From Gaiellasilicea sp963765705 (lineage in GTDB: Bacteria; Actinomycetota; Thermoleophilia; Gaiellales; Gaiellaceae), in NCBI GenBank assembly GCA_963765705.1, contig CAVXXJ010000013.1, positions 62,001 to 126,000 of the forward strand: DNA of 64,000 bases, given 5' to 3'. Positions 1-8,478 of this stretch are shown here, piece by piece. Position numbers and translations under genes: made by a program. Positions within the stretch are counted from its first letter, which is position 1, and every line of letters begins with the position of its first letter. The notes under the pieces are model-generated. The model had not been told where the DNA came from, made no database searches, and saw nothing but the letters and a program-made list of their open reading frames with translations.

Positions 1-101
1 ATCGCGTGCTCGGCTTCGTAGACGAAGCCCATCCCACCGCGGCCGAGCAGTCCGGTGATGCGGTAGCCGGCGATCTCCGAGCCGACGAGGCCTTCAGTCA
101 T
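1..101 (-). CDS. Ser/Thr protein kinase, N-terminal fragment cut by window edge
   Basis: Only the first 33 codons are visible, read leftwards from the ATG at 101; the rest lies beyond the left edge. The fragment holds a complete glycine-rich ATP-binding loop, GLLGRGGMGFVYEAEH, after a short leader, the usual beginning of a PknB-type bacterial Ser/Thr kinase. The FHA protein starting at 175 on the other strand is a natural phosphothreonine-reading partner, and a second kinase/FHA pair follows at 859-2243. The catalytic lysine, HRD and DFG motifs are outside the window, so activity cannot be judged. Confidence 0.85.
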   Translation of the reverse strand, partial: MTEGLVGSEIAGYRITGLLGRGGMGFVYEAEHA

Positions 102-174
102 GCCGCGGTCGCCCGGGCTTTCCCATCGCCATCTCCTGTCCTATGCTAACCCGCTAGGAAAGGAGGCGACGTCG

Positions 175-759
175 ATGGCGGGGTACGTCCTGGAGATCGT
201 CGAAGGCCCGGAGGCGGGGCGGATGATTCCGCTGGCCGGTCCGGTGGAGCTCGGCCGCGACGCCGGCGCGGGCGTCGCCCTGCAGCAGGACGAGCTCCTG
301 TCGCGGCGGCACGTGCGGATCACTCCCCAGGGCGACGGCGTCCTGATCGAGGATCTCGGCTCCCGCAACGGCACCTTCGTCGACGGCGACCAGATCCACA
401 GCCCGGCGCACCTGGCCGTCGACGGCCAGCTGCTCGTCGGGGTCACGGTGCTCCAGCTGCGGACGGCCGAGACCGCCGCATCGGGAGCCACGGCTCTCCG
501 GCCGATTCCCGCCGACTTCACCGTGCTGCGGCCGCTACCGGCGGTCCAGCCCGATGCGACGACGATCCGCCCTGTGGCGCCCGGGCTGGCCGTGCCCGAG
601 ACGGAGCCCGACTATGTCGCCCCGTCGGCGCTCGGCCACGGCGCCTCGGCGCTCTTCCCGCTGCTCGACGTGCATACGAAGGGGAAGGCGAAGGGCGCGC
701 CGATCGGCATCTTCGTGCTCGTCGCCTTCGCCGTGATCATCTACTTCGGCTTGCGTTGA
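175..759 (+). CDS. FHA-domain protein with C-terminal membrane anchor
   Basis: The ATG at 175 is chosen because a strong ribosome site (AAAGGAGG, 159-166) precedes it; an upstream in-frame start at 100 would overlap the divergent kinase. The 194-residue product has one FHA domain at about residues 5-95, with the family signatures ELGRD, LSRRHVRI and DLGSRNGTFVDG that bind phosphothreonine peptides. A proline/alanine-rich linker follows, then one C-terminal membrane helix (IGIFVLVAFAVIIYFGLR), leaving the FHA domain in the cytoplasm. It probably docks a phosphorylated protein, perhaps the adjacent kinase, at the membrane. The protein at 859-1392 has the same architecture, so the two look like paralogues. 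Confidence 0.88.
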   Translation: MAGYVLEIVEGPEAGRMIPLAGPVELGRDAGAGVALQQDELLSRRHVRITPQGDGVLIEDLGSRNGTFVDGDQIHSPAHLAVDGQLLVGVTVLQLRTAETAASGATALRPIPADFTVLRPLPAVQPDATTIRPVAPGLAVPETEPDYVAPSALGHGASALFPLLDVHTKGKAKGAPIGIFVLVAFAVIIYFGLR

Positions 760-763
760 CGGT

Positions 764-836
764 TTTGCGCAAGATCGAAATCTGCGGAAGCAGATTCCGA
801 TCGCGCGAAGACCCCTAAAGGGGCCGCTTCGCGGCC
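764..836 (-). repeat. Structured dispersed repeat, copy A
   Basis: Copy of the two-hairpin repeat family, consensus on the minus strand. Hairpin 1 has arms GCGAAG/CTTCGC around CCCCT-TTA-AGGGG. Hairpin 2 has an arm near GATCGGAATCTGC and its complement around a short TTCC loop, followed by TTGCGC. It fills the gap between the convergent FHA genes (stops at 759 and 859), where it could also act as a terminator. Other copies are at 2290, 49801, 51851, 52199 and 62277. Confidence 0.8.
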
Positions 837-858
837 CAAGAGCGCTCTCAGACGAGCC

Positions 859-1392
859 CTAACGATCGGCGAAGTAGAGCGCCAGAGCCACGGCTGTGGC
901 GATGATGATCGCGAACGAGACGAGCTGGGGGCCGAGCTGGCGGCTTGCGATGCCGCGGCTGCGCTTGGCCCTCGGAACCGCATACGCGCCGAACGGAGCG
1001 GCCGGGGCGGAGCGGCCGGCCGGTGCCGTGGCCGGCGCCGAGGCCCGTAGCGCGGCCGGCCCCGGGGGCGTGGGCACGACAGCGGCCGCGACTGTGGCGG
1101 CTGCCCGGACCGACTCGACCTGCAGCACGCTCCGGCCGAGCTTGACCGTGTCGCCGCCCGCGAGCCGGGTCGCGCTCTCGATCCGCACTGCGTTGACGTA
1201 CGTCCCGTTGGTCGAGCCGAGGTCCTCGATCTCGATCCCGCCGTCGGTGGGGCGGATGACCGCATGGCGGCGCGAGATCTCCTCGTCGTCGATCGTCAGG
1301 CTCGCGTCCTCGCGGCCGAGGACGAGCTCGGCGTCGACCTCGACGCGCTGGCCCGCGAGCGGCCCTTCGCTGAACACGAGCGCCGGGGTCAT
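859..1392 (-). CDS. FHA-domain protein with C-terminal membrane anchor
   Basis: The start ATG at 1392 overlaps the stop of the upstream kinase (ATGA), so the two are translationally coupled. The 177-residue product begins directly with an FHA domain (about residues 1-85; LVLGREDASL, EISRRHAVI, DLGSTNGTYVN). A proline/alanine-rich linker and one C-terminal membrane helix follow. Known role of the family: binding phosphothreonine peptides. The coupled kinase is the likely source of the phosphorylated ligand. Architecture and size match the FHA protein at 175-759, which faces it tail to tail. Confidence 0.88.
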   Translation of the reverse strand: MTPALVFSEGPLAGQRVEVDAELVLGREDASLTIDDEEISRRHAVIRPTDGGIEIEDLGSTNGTYVNAVRIESATRLAGGDTVKLGRSVLQVESVRAAATVAAAVVPTPPGPAALRASAPATAPAGRSAPAAPFGAYAVPRAKRSRGIASRQLGPQLVSFAIIIATAVALALYFADR

Positions 1393-2243
1393 ACGGCCGC
1401 CTGCTCCTCGGCAGCGGCGCGGAGCAGGCTCGCGTACGCACCCGCCGTCGCGGGTCGCTCGTCGGGATCCTTCGCAAGCGCGGCGAGGATCGCACTCGAG
1501 AGCCCGGCCGGCAGCTCGGGCCGCGTGGCGCAGGGATCGGGCGGGGTCTCCTCGAGATGCGCCAGCCCGACCTGGAACGCGCTCTTGTCGGAGAACGGAG
1601 CGCTGCCGGCAACACACTCGAACGCGACGCATCCGAGCGCATAGATGTCCGTCGCCGGGGTTGCAGGCTTCCCTCGGATCAGCTCTGGTGCGAGGTAGTC
1701 GAGCGTCCCCATGACCTGTCCCGGTCGCGTCAGGACGGTGTAGGCGCGGCCCTTCGCGAGCCCGAAGTCGGTGAGCAATGCGCTCCCCTCGCTGTCGAAC
1801 AGGACGTTCGAGGGCTTGATGTCCCGGTGCATCACCCCGGCCGCGTGCAGGGCGTCGAGCCCCGAGCCGATCTCGGTGATGACGCGAACGGCGTCCGCGA
1901 GCAGCAGCGGCCCGCCGGCGGCGATGTGCTCCGTGAGCGAGCCGCCGTCGACGTAGTCCGAGGCGAGGCAATGCCGCCCGTCCCACTCGGCCGACTCGAG
2001 AATCGCCACGAGGTGGGGGTCACGCACCTCCGCGGCCGCCCGCGCCTCGTGCACGAACCGCTGCTGGTAGATGAGGTCGCCGCTGAGCTGGCGCTTCAGC
2101 ACCTTCAGCGCGACCGGGCGTTCGTCTCCGTCGCGGCGCGCCTTGAAGACGAGACCCATCCCGCCTTCGCCAAGCACCTCCTCGAGCAGGTACGGCCCGA
2201 GCCTGTCGCCCGGTTCGAGCTCCCTGTTCGACTCGTCCACCAT
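1389..2243 (-). CDS. Cytosolic Ser/Thr protein kinase (PknB type)
   Basis: A 284-residue kinase that is almost all catalytic domain: glycine loop GEGGMG (25-30), lysine in VALKVLK (K47), helix C glutamate E66, catalytic loop HRDIKPSN (D141), and DFG (D159). An activation segment with threonines and GTLDYLAPE follows. No transmembrane or PASTA segment is present, unlike most PknB proteins, so it should be soluble. I prefer the ATG at 2243 over the one at 2273 because a promoter occupies 2256-2284 and the later start leaves a short leader. The stop overlaps the start of the FHA gene (ATGA), which makes that protein its probable substrate or docking partner. Confidence 0.9.
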   Translation of the reverse strand: MVDESNRELEPGDRLGPYLLEEVLGEGGMGLVFKARRDGDERPVALKVLKRQLSGDLIYQQRFVHEARAAAEVRDPHLVAILESAEWDGRHCLASDYVDGGSLTEHIAAGGPLLLADAVRVITEIGSGLDALHAAGVMHRDIKPSNVLFDSEGSALLTDFGLAKGRAYTVLTRPGQVMGTLDYLAPELIRGKPATPATDIYALGCVAFECVAGSAPFSDKSAFQVGLAHLEETPPDPCATRPELPAGLSSAILAALAKDPDERPATAGAYASLLRAAAEEQAAV

Positions 2244-2255
2244 GGCCACGCGACA

Positions 2256-2284
2256 AGCATAGGGTCCCATCACCGCACATCAAA
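2256..2284 (-). promoter_or_regulatory. Predicted housekeeping-type promoter for kinase/FHA operon
   Basis: On the minus strand a -35 TTTGAT (2279-2284) and a -10 TATGCT (2256-2261) are 17 bases apart. The -10 lies 12 bases before the ATG at 2243, giving a very short leader. The alternative ATG at 2273 falls between the two boxes, which argues against it. Confidence 0.6.
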
Positions 2285-2289
2285 GAGCC

Positions 2290-2361
2290 GCGGCCGCGAA
2301 GCGGCCCTTCAGGCGTCTTGGCGCGATCGGAATCCGCTTCCGCGGATTCCGATCTTGCGCG
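2290..2361 (+). repeat. Structured dispersed repeat, copy B
   Basis: Plus-strand copy: GGCCGCGAAGCGGCC, then CTTCAGGCGTCTTGGCGC, then the perfect stem ATCGGAATCCGC-TTCC-GCGGATTCCGAT and CTTGCGC. It sits between the kinase promoter and the patatin gene, and the patatin reading frame runs back into it. Confidence 0.8.
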
Positions 2362-4087
2362 GAGAAAGAGTTACGATCGCAGCCTGGCACCGGTCGAAGA
2401 GCATCACGCAGCGACACCTCGTCCACCGGCTGGCCGCTCGGTGTTCGACGGCGTGCCGCCGGAGCAGATCGAGCTCGCTCTCGACGAACTGCCGCGCCGT
2501 CGCTTCCCGGCCGGCTCGACCGTGATCGCCCAGGGCGACACCGCCGACGAGCTCTACGTGGTCGAGGCCGGCGTCGCCGACGTCTTCGTCGTCGACAGCG
2601 GCGGGAGGGAGCATCGTGTCGGCAGCGTGCACGCGGGCGGAACGCTCGGCGAGATGTCGCTCTTCACCGGCCAGCCCGCGGCGGGAACGGTTCGCGCGGC
2701 CAGCGACCTCGACGTCCTCGTCGTCCACGCACCCGAGTTCGAGCGGATCGCCGTGGAGTTCCCGGTGGTCTACCGGAACCTGGGCGCGATCCTGTCCGAG
2801 CGGCTCGCCCGCACCAATCGGCTCGCCACGCGCGAAGGTCCCGGCCGGATCATCGTTCTCCGCGACTCGGGTCAGCCGCTGCTCGCATACGGCGTCGCGG
2901 CCAGCATCGCCTGGCATACGAGGGCCAGCGCCGTGCTCGTCGTCGTCGCCGGCGACGCCGAGGTGGAGGCGCTCGCCTCACTGCTCGGCGACGACCCCGG
3001 CGCCGGGATCGTGCGGCGGAGCGGAGCCCACGTTCTCACCTGCACCGCGGACGAGCTCGGCACGACCGTGCACCAGCTGAGCGGCTCGTACGAGTCGATC
3101 CTCGTTCACCTGCGCGAGGGCGCGGCGGGAGCGCCGGCGCAAGCCACGGTGCTCGACCTCGGCGCCCAGCCTGCCGTCGACTTCTCGAAGGCCGACCTGG
3201 AAGCGCTGCGCGACGGCCTGCTGCCGAACTCGACCGAGGCCGGCGGCTCGATCGGCCGGGTTGCCCGCTCCCTCTGCGGTCTCAGCCTCGGGATCGCGCT
3301 CGGCGCCGGCAGCGTGCGCGGCTTTGCCCACTGGGGCGTGCTCCGCGCGTTCGACAAGCTCGGGCTCCACGCGGACTACATCGCGGGCTCGAGCGTCGGC
3401 GGCTCGGTCGCGGCGCTGTATGCGATCGGCAAGACCAACGAGGAAGGGGTCGACGCACTCGTCCGCACCGGGCCTCACCTCGTGCGGTACGGCATCCCCA
3501 GAAAAGGGCTCCTCTCGAATCGCTCGATCCGCCGCTTCCTGCACAACGAGGTGGGGGAGATGCGGATCGAGGACGCGCAGATCCCGCTCGCGATCGTGGC
3601 CGCGGACATCCTCACGAAGCAGGAGGTGGTCTTCAAGACCGGCCTCCTCTGGCAAGCAGTCATGGCCAGCCTCTCGATCCCGGGCGTCTATCCCGCACTC
3701 TGGATCGGCAAGCACCTCGTCGTCGACGGCGGCGTGCTCAACCCGGTTCCGGTCAGCGTGGCCGCGGAAATGGGAGCCGGAGTGGTGGTCGCAGTCAAGC
3801 TCGTGGGAGAGGCGGTCGAGCACAGCGAGGCGGAGTCCGTCCTCGCGAAGGGGACGCCTCCCTCGGCGCTCTCCGTGATCCTGCGGTCGATCGAGCTGAT
3901 GCAGGGGCGGATCGTCTCGGAGGGCGCTGCGGCGCGCGTGATCACGATCACTCCCTCACTCGCCAACCTGCCGAGCAAGAAGCTGAAGGCGTTCGCGGAC
4001 GGCACGCGCTTCGTCGATCTCGGTGAGGAGGCGGCCGAGCAGGCGATGCCCCGGATCACAGCGGCACTCCCCTGGTTGCGCGCTTGA
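2318..4087 (+). CDS. Patatin-like phospholipase with N-terminal CNB-type domain
   Basis: The open frame encodes up to 589 residues. A CNB-fold domain at about residues 42-165 resembles neuropathy-target-esterase (NTE) proteins. Its phosphate cassette GEMSLFTGQPAAGTV lacks the arginine that contacts cyclic nucleotide phosphate, so nucleotide binding is doubtful. The patatin domain (about 325-560) is complete: oxyanion glycines GAGSVRGFAHWG, nucleophile S359 in AGSSVGG, and D470 in VVDGGV. It should hydrolyse acyl esters of phospholipids or lysophospholipids. The start is uncertain: the TTG at 2318 lies inside repeat B, whose translation gives the odd leader ARSESASADSDLA. A GTG at 2441 begins just at the CNB domain and may be the real start. 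Confidence 0.85.
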   Translation: MARSESASADSDLARRKSYDRSLAPVEEHHAATPRPPAGRSVFDGVPPEQIELALDELPRRRFPAGSTVIAQGDTADELYVVEAGVADVFVVDSGGREHRVGSVHAGGTLGEMSLFTGQPAAGTVRAASDLDVLVVHAPEFERIAVEFPVVYRNLGAILSERLARTNRLATREGPGRIIVLRDSGQPLLAYGVAASIAWHTRASAVLVVVAGDAEVEALASLLGDDPGAGIVRRSGAHVLTCTADELGTTVHQLSGSYESILVHLREGAAGAPAQATVLDLGAQPAVDFSKADLEALRDGLLPNSTEAGGSIGRVARSLCGLSLGIALGAGSVRGFAHWGVLRAFDKLGLHADYIAGSSVGGSVAALYAIGKTNEEGVDALVRTGPHLVRYGIPRKGLLSNRSIRRFLHNEVGEMRIEDAQIPLAIVAADILTKQEVVFKTGLLWQAVMASLSIPGVYPALWIGKHLVVDGGVLNPVPVSVAAEMGAGVVVAVKLVGEAVEHSEAESVLAKGTPPSALSVILRSIELMQGRIVSEGAAARVITITPSLANLPSKKLKAFADGTRFVDLGEEAAEQAMPRITAALPWLRA

Positions 4088-4112
4088 GCGTCGCTCGCCT
4101 GCGGCTCGCTCC

Positions 4113-4184
4113 CGTGGGGGAAACCATGTTTCCCCCACGAGCCCCCTTCTTCTGCTCAGTGGGGGAACTTCCAAGTTCTCCCAC
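4113..4184. repeat. Two tandem GTGGGGGAA hairpins
   Basis: The first is a perfect 12-base stem with a CAT loop (arms 4113-4124 and 4128-4139). The second (4159-4184) has the same GTGGGGGAA start with one mismatch in the other arm. They lie between the patatin stop and the next hydrolase. There is no T-run, so they may be a REP-like pair or an attenuator rather than a classical terminator. Confidence 0.65.
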
Positions 4185-4217
4185 ACCCCCTAAAGCTCAT
4201 CGACCAAAGAGCGGTCG

Positions 4218-5063
4218 TTGAGCGCCACCGAGACGGACACGATTCACTGGCTGGAAGCAAGCGACGGGGAGGAGCTTCCGTACCGCTACTTCCCGGCCGA
4301 TCCGGCGACGCGGCGCGGCAGTCTCGTCTACCTGCACGGGATTCAGAGCCACGGCGCCTGGTATGTCGATACGGCCGCCGAGCTCGCCCGGCGCGGGTAC
4401 AGCGTCTACCTCCCGGACCGGCGCGGCTCCGGCATCAGCAAAGGCCTGCGGGGCCACTTCGGCCACTACCGGCAACTCGTCGACGACGTCGCGAGCTTCG
4501 TCGAGGTGGCCAAGCGCGACGAGGACGGCGCGCCCGCCTTCGTCGTCGGCGGCTGCTGGGGAGCGCGCCCGGGCGTCGGCTACGCCCTCACGGCACAGGA
4601 GGAGCTCGCCGGTCTGGTGCTGATCTGCCCGGCGCTGAAGGCCCAGGTCGACCTGTCCCCGAAGGACAAGCTCCAGGTCGGGATCGGGCGCATCGTCGAC
4701 CAGAACCGGACGATTCGAGTCCCGCTCGAGCCCGAGCTGTTCACCCGCAACCCGAAGTACGTCGACTTCATTCGCAACGATCCGCTCAGCCTGCGCGAGG
4801 TGACGGCGCGCTTCTTCTTCGAGACGGCGATCTGGGACCGGTGGCTGCTGCGGCAGACCGGCCTGCGCCTGCCGCTCCTGCTCCAGCAGGCCGGAGACGA
4901 CCGGATCATCGACCGGGGAACCGTGCGCGAGTGGTTCGATCGCCAGGCCGCGACCGACAAGGAATACGTCCTCTATCCGGAGTTCGGGCACATCCTGGAC
5001 TTCGAAGACGACCGCCAGACATACTGGGACGACCTTGCAAACTGGCTCGACCGCCGGGTCTGA
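4218..5063 (+). CDS. Alpha/beta hydrolase, S33/monoglyceride-lipase-like, Cys nucleophile
   Basis: A 281-residue protein from TTG at 4218. The fold is shown by the oxyanion strand YLHGIQSHGAWY, the GYSVYLPDRRGSG loop typical of lysophospholipase-like Hydrolase_4 members, and a late GDDRIID/EFGHIL pair. The nucleophile elbow reads GGCWGA with cysteine C113 where most relatives have serine. The acid is D227 or D228 and the base H258. A cysteine elbow is known in dienelactone hydrolase, so the enzyme may be an active ester or lactone hydrolase of altered specificity. It begins the plus-strand run that ends with the MMPL gene at 14739, 25 bases before the enolase-family gene, suggesting action on the acyl product of that run. 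Confidence 0.82.
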   Translation: MSATETDTIHWLEASDGEELPYRYFPADPATRRGSLVYLHGIQSHGAWYVDTAAELARRGYSVYLPDRRGSGISKGLRGHFGHYRQLVDDVASFVEVAKRDEDGAPAFVVGGCWGARPGVGYALTAQEELAGLVLICPALKAQVDLSPKDKLQVGIGRIVDQNRTIRVPLEPELFTRNPKYVDFIRNDPLSLREVTARFFFETAIWDRWLLRQTGLRLPLLLQQAGDDRIIDRGTVREWFDRQAATDKEYVLYPEFGHILDFEDDRQTYWDDLANWLDRRV

Positions 5064-5088
5064 GCCCAGGCAGTGGTTTCCTAGCCCA

Positions 5089-6246
5089 TTGACGTTCGTC
5101 TCCCACATCGATGTCCTCACCGTGGAGCTGCCCTTTCGCTTCTCGTTCGGGCACGCCCTCGCGGAGCGCAACTCCTCGACGAACGTCCTGGTGCGCCTCG
5201 CGCTCGCGGACGGGAGCGTCGGCTGGGGGGAGGGGGTGCCGCGGGAGTACGTCACCGGCGAGACGGTCGAGGGCGCCTCGTCCGCGCTCGCTGACCGGCT
5301 CGCGCCGGCGCTGCTCGGTGCTGCGGTCGACGACGCCCGCGACGTGCCGGACACCTTCCGGGCGGCCGTCGACGCCTCGGACGCCGAGCTCGACCTGGCT
5401 GCCCGCTGCGCGCTCGAGCTCGCCTTCCTCGATGCGTGCGGAAAGCACTTCCGCACCTCGGTGCAGCAGTGGCTCGGCGCTGCGCCCGCCGGCGAGGTGC
5501 GCTACGACGCCGTCATCCCCTTCTCGTCACCGCGGAAGCTCGTCGCGCTCGCGCTGGTGATCCGCGCCTTCGGGATCCGCCAGGTGAAGATCAAGGTCGG
5601 CGACGACCTCGAGCGCGATCTCCACTCGCTCGAGCTGCTGCGCAGGGTGCTGGGGCAGGACGTCGACCTGCGGGTGGACGCGAACTGCGCCTGGACTCCC
5701 GCCGAGGCCGTCGAGGCGATCGAGCGGATGAGCGCGCACCGGATCGCCGCGGTCGAGCAGCCCGTGGCCGGCGAGGACGTCGACGGCCTGCGGCAGGTCT
5801 CGGAGGCCGTCTCGGTGCCCCTGATCGCGGACGAGTCGCTGCGCACCGTCGAAGAGGCGCGGCGGCTCGCGGAGACGAAGGCGTGCGGCGCGTTCAACAT
5901 CCGCGTCTCGAAGTGCGGCGGGCTCCTCGATTCGATGCGGATCGCGCAGATCGCGGACGAGGCCGGCATCTTCTGCGTCGTCGGCGCGCAGGTGGGGGAG
6001 AGCGGGATCCTCTCCTCGGCCGGCCGGCACGCCGCCGCTGCGATCGCGCCACGCTATCTCGAAGGCTCCGGCGGCAGCCTGCTGCTGAAGCGCGACCTGA
6101 CCGAGGAGCGCGTGCTCCCGGGCCGGCGTGGGCGGGCCCGTGTCTTCGAGGGCCGCGGGCTGGGCGTGCACGTCCGCGAGGAGCTCGTCGAGGAGATGGG
6201 CAACGTCGCGCGCGTGCTCGAGGTCTCGGGGGTCGGCGTCTCGTGA
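5089..6246 (+). CDS. Enolase-superfamily enzyme, muconate cycloisomerase/dipeptide epimerase type
   Basis: The 385-residue product carries the whole active-site set of the muconate-lactonising (MLE) subgroup: K167 and K169 (VKIKVGDD), metal ligands D197 (RVDANCAW), E223 (VEQPV) and D248 (IADESL), and K275 (RVSKCGG). Members abstract an alpha proton next to a carboxylate, as in cycloisomerisation or L-Ala-D/L-Glu epimerisation. The sequence alone does not fix the substrate. TTG 5089 is the first plausible start after the hydrolase stop; earlier in-frame codons overlap that gene. The stop is coupled to the GH3-like gene by a GTGA overlap, so I infer that it supplies or alters an amino-acid-type substrate for that enzyme. 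Confidence 0.85.
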   Translation: MTFVSHIDVLTVELPFRFSFGHALAERNSSTNVLVRLALADGSVGWGEGVPREYVTGETVEGASSALADRLAPALLGAAVDDARDVPDTFRAAVDASDAELDLAARCALELAFLDACGKHFRTSVQQWLGAAPAGEVRYDAVIPFSSPRKLVALALVIRAFGIRQVKIKVGDDLERDLHSLELLRRVLGQDVDLRVDANCAWTPAEAVEAIERMSAHRIAAVEQPVAGEDVDGLRQVSEAVSVPLIADESLRTVEEARRLAETKACGAFNIRVSKCGGLLDSMRIAQIADEAGIFCVVGAQVGESGILSSAGRHAAAAIAPRYLEGSGGSLLLKRDLTEERVLPGRRGRARVFEGRGLGVHVREELVEEMGNVARVLEVSGVGVS

Positions 6247-7919
6247 GCAGCACGCCGGCCTTTCAGCGCCTGCTCCGGACGTGGCTGAAGTTCAGCGACG
6301 CGAGCAAGTTCGACGACGCCACCTGGACACCGCGCGAGGCGCAGGAGAAGAAGCTGCTCGAGATCGTCGGCCGCAACAAGGACACCGCCTTCGGGCGCGA
6401 CCACGGCTATCGGCGGAGTCAAGTCGATCGAGGACTACCGGTCGGCGGTCCCGATGAACACCTACGAGACGCTGACGCCGTACATCGAACGCGTCTTCGC
6501 CGGCGAGAAGAACGTGCTCACGGCGGACGATCCGCTGATGTTCGCAACCACGAGCGGCACGACGGGCCGGGCGAAGTACATCCCGGTGACGCCGAGCTAC
6601 CTGCACGAGTACAGCCACGGCGTCCACGTCCACCTGTACCGGATCTTCACCGACTTCGGCGACGCGCTCGAGGGAAAGATCCTCGTCTCCTCGTCCAGCG
6701 ACGAGGAGGGGCGTTCCGACGGCGGCATCCCCTTCGGCGCCATCTCCGGCTACCTCGCGCGCAAGCAGCCGGCGGCGATCAAGCGCTTCTACGCGCTGCC
6801 GTACGAGCTCTCGAAGGTGAAGGAGGTCGAGTCGAAGTACTACCTCACGCTCCGCTACGGGGCCGCGGCGGACGTGCGGCTGCTGATGACGCCGAACCCG
6901 TCGAGCCTGCTGCTGCTCGCCGACAAGCTCAACGTCTGGGCCGAGGAGCTGATCCACGACATCCGCAAGGGACGGCGCGAATCCCGCCTACGTCCCCGAC
7001 GGCTCGCCGAGCGCCCTCACTGCCGGCCTGCGCGCCGATCCGGCGCGTGCCGACGAGCTGCAGGCGATCCTGAAGCGCGACGGCGCGCTGACGCCGACGG
7101 CGGTCTGGCCGAACCTGCGCCTGGTCAGCTGCTGGAAGGGCGGCACGATGCCGCTCTACCTGCGCAAGCTGCCGGCCGTCTTCCGGCGACGTGCCGGTCC
7201 GCGACCTCGGCTACATGGCGAGCGAGGGCCGCGGCGCGACGCCGCTCGTCAACTCCGGCGCCGCCGGCGTGCTCAACGTGACGAGCCACTTCTTCGAGTT
7301 CGTCCCGGAGGAGCAGCGCGACGACCCCAACCAGACGTTTCTCACCGCAGACCAGCTCGAGTCGAACCGCGAGTACTACATCTACTTCTCGACGTCGGCG
7401 GGCATGTACCGCTACGACATCAACGACGTCGTCCGGGTCGTCGACTTCTACCGGAACACGCCGGTGATCCAGTTCGTCCGCAAGGGCCAGGGGATGACCT
7501 CGATCACCGGCGAGAAGCTGACCGAGTCCCAGGTGACCGGGGCGCTGCTCGACGCGGTCGAGTCGGGCGGCTACGACGTGCAGCACTTCACGGCCTGCGT
7601 GCAGTGGGGCGAGCCGCCGCGCTATGCGCTCTACGCCGAGCTGGGCGAGTCGATGACGACCGAGCGCAGCCGCGAGTTCCTGCGTGCGTTCGACCGGTCG
7701 CTCTGCGAGCAGAACCTCGAGTACGAGGCGAAGCGCGAGTCGACGCGGCTGGGTGCACCCGTGCTGAAGCGCGTCGCGGCCGGCTCCTACCAGGCGCTGC
7801 GCCAGAAGCGTGTCGCCGAGGGCGCGCCCGAGTCGCAGGTCAAGATCCCGCAGCTCTCGACCGACATGGAGTTCGGCGCCGGGCTCGACGTCCTCGAGGA
7901 GGTGAGCCTCGATGGCTGA
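6243..7919 (+). CDS. GH3-like acyl-acid amido synthetase, frame broken three times
   Basis: GTG 6243 overlaps the previous stop. Concatenating three frames gives one protein of about 555 residues with GH3/JAR1-family landmarks: TPREAQEKKLLEIVGRNKDT and FGRDHGY near the N-terminus, the ATP/AMP motif FATTSGTTGRAKYIPVT, LVSCWKGGTMPLYL, the YYIYFSTSAGMYRYDINDVV block, and GQGMTSITGEKLTESQV near the C-terminus. Known chemistry: adenylate a carboxylic acid, then transfer the acyl group to an amine, usually an amino acid. Breaks lie near 6411, 6972 and 7187; each is cured by restoring two bases, so I regard the gene as intact in the organism. Neighbours point to an acyl-amino-acid product. Confidence 0.82.
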
Positions 7920-8391
7920 GCCTCCCGTCACCGCGGACAACGTGGCCGAGATCGAGCAGACCCTCGTCGGCGTGACGCTGTTCTCGCACCTGAGCCAGCG
8001 TCAGCGGGCGCGGCTCGCCCGGTTCGCGACGACGAGGCACTACGAGCAGGGCTCGACGATCGTCCGCCAGGGGGACACGAGCATGTCGCTCTACGTGATC
8101 CTCTCCGGCGCGGTGCGCGTCAACCGCGAGTCGGAGGGCGGTGGCGGCGCCGTCGAGGTGGAGCGGCTCGAGGCAGGCGGGGCTTTCGGCGAGATGGGCC
8201 TGATCGAGGATCTGCCGCGCGCCGCGACCGTCGTCGCGCAGCAGCCGACGACCTGCGCGCTGCTCGCGAAGTGGGACTTCCAGAACGAGCTGCGCGACGA
8301 TCCCGAGATCGCGCTCTCGCTGCTGCCGGTGCTGACGGGCCGGATCCGTGAGCTCGACTCGCTGCTCGCCCAAGCACAGGGCGAGCGCTAA
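7912..8391 (+). CDS. Single-domain cyclic nucleotide-binding protein
   Basis: A 159-residue protein whose ATG overlaps the last codons of the GH3-like gene. It consists of one CNB domain (about residues 18-135) with FGEMGLIEDLPRAATV. Here the cassette glutamate and the phosphate-binding R103 are both present, so cAMP or cGMP binding is credible. There is no DNA-binding helix-turn-helix or output domain. It may act as a regulatory subunit for a neighbouring enzyme, and a second CNB domain occurs in the next gene. No membrane segment. Confidence 0.85.
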   Translation: MAEPPVTADNVAEIEQTLVGVTLFSHLSQRQRARLARFATTRHYEQGSTIVRQGDTSMSLYVILSGAVRVNRESEGGGGAVEVERLEAGGAFGEMGLIEDLPRAATVVAQQPTTCALLAKWDFQNELRDDPEIALSLLPVLTGRIRELDSLLAQAQGER

Positions 8392-8478
8392 GCGGTTTCG
8401 ACGCGTCCCTGGCACCGCCGGCCGCACAGTCCTAGAATCGGCGCAGGTCGCCGAGAATGATCCGATGAGAGGAATTGC

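Noticed and set aside
6243..7919. Programmed ribosomal frameshifting in the GH3-like gene and others
   Set aside because: Breaks occur in dozens of unrelated genes without slippery heptamers; loss of dinucleotide units explains them better.
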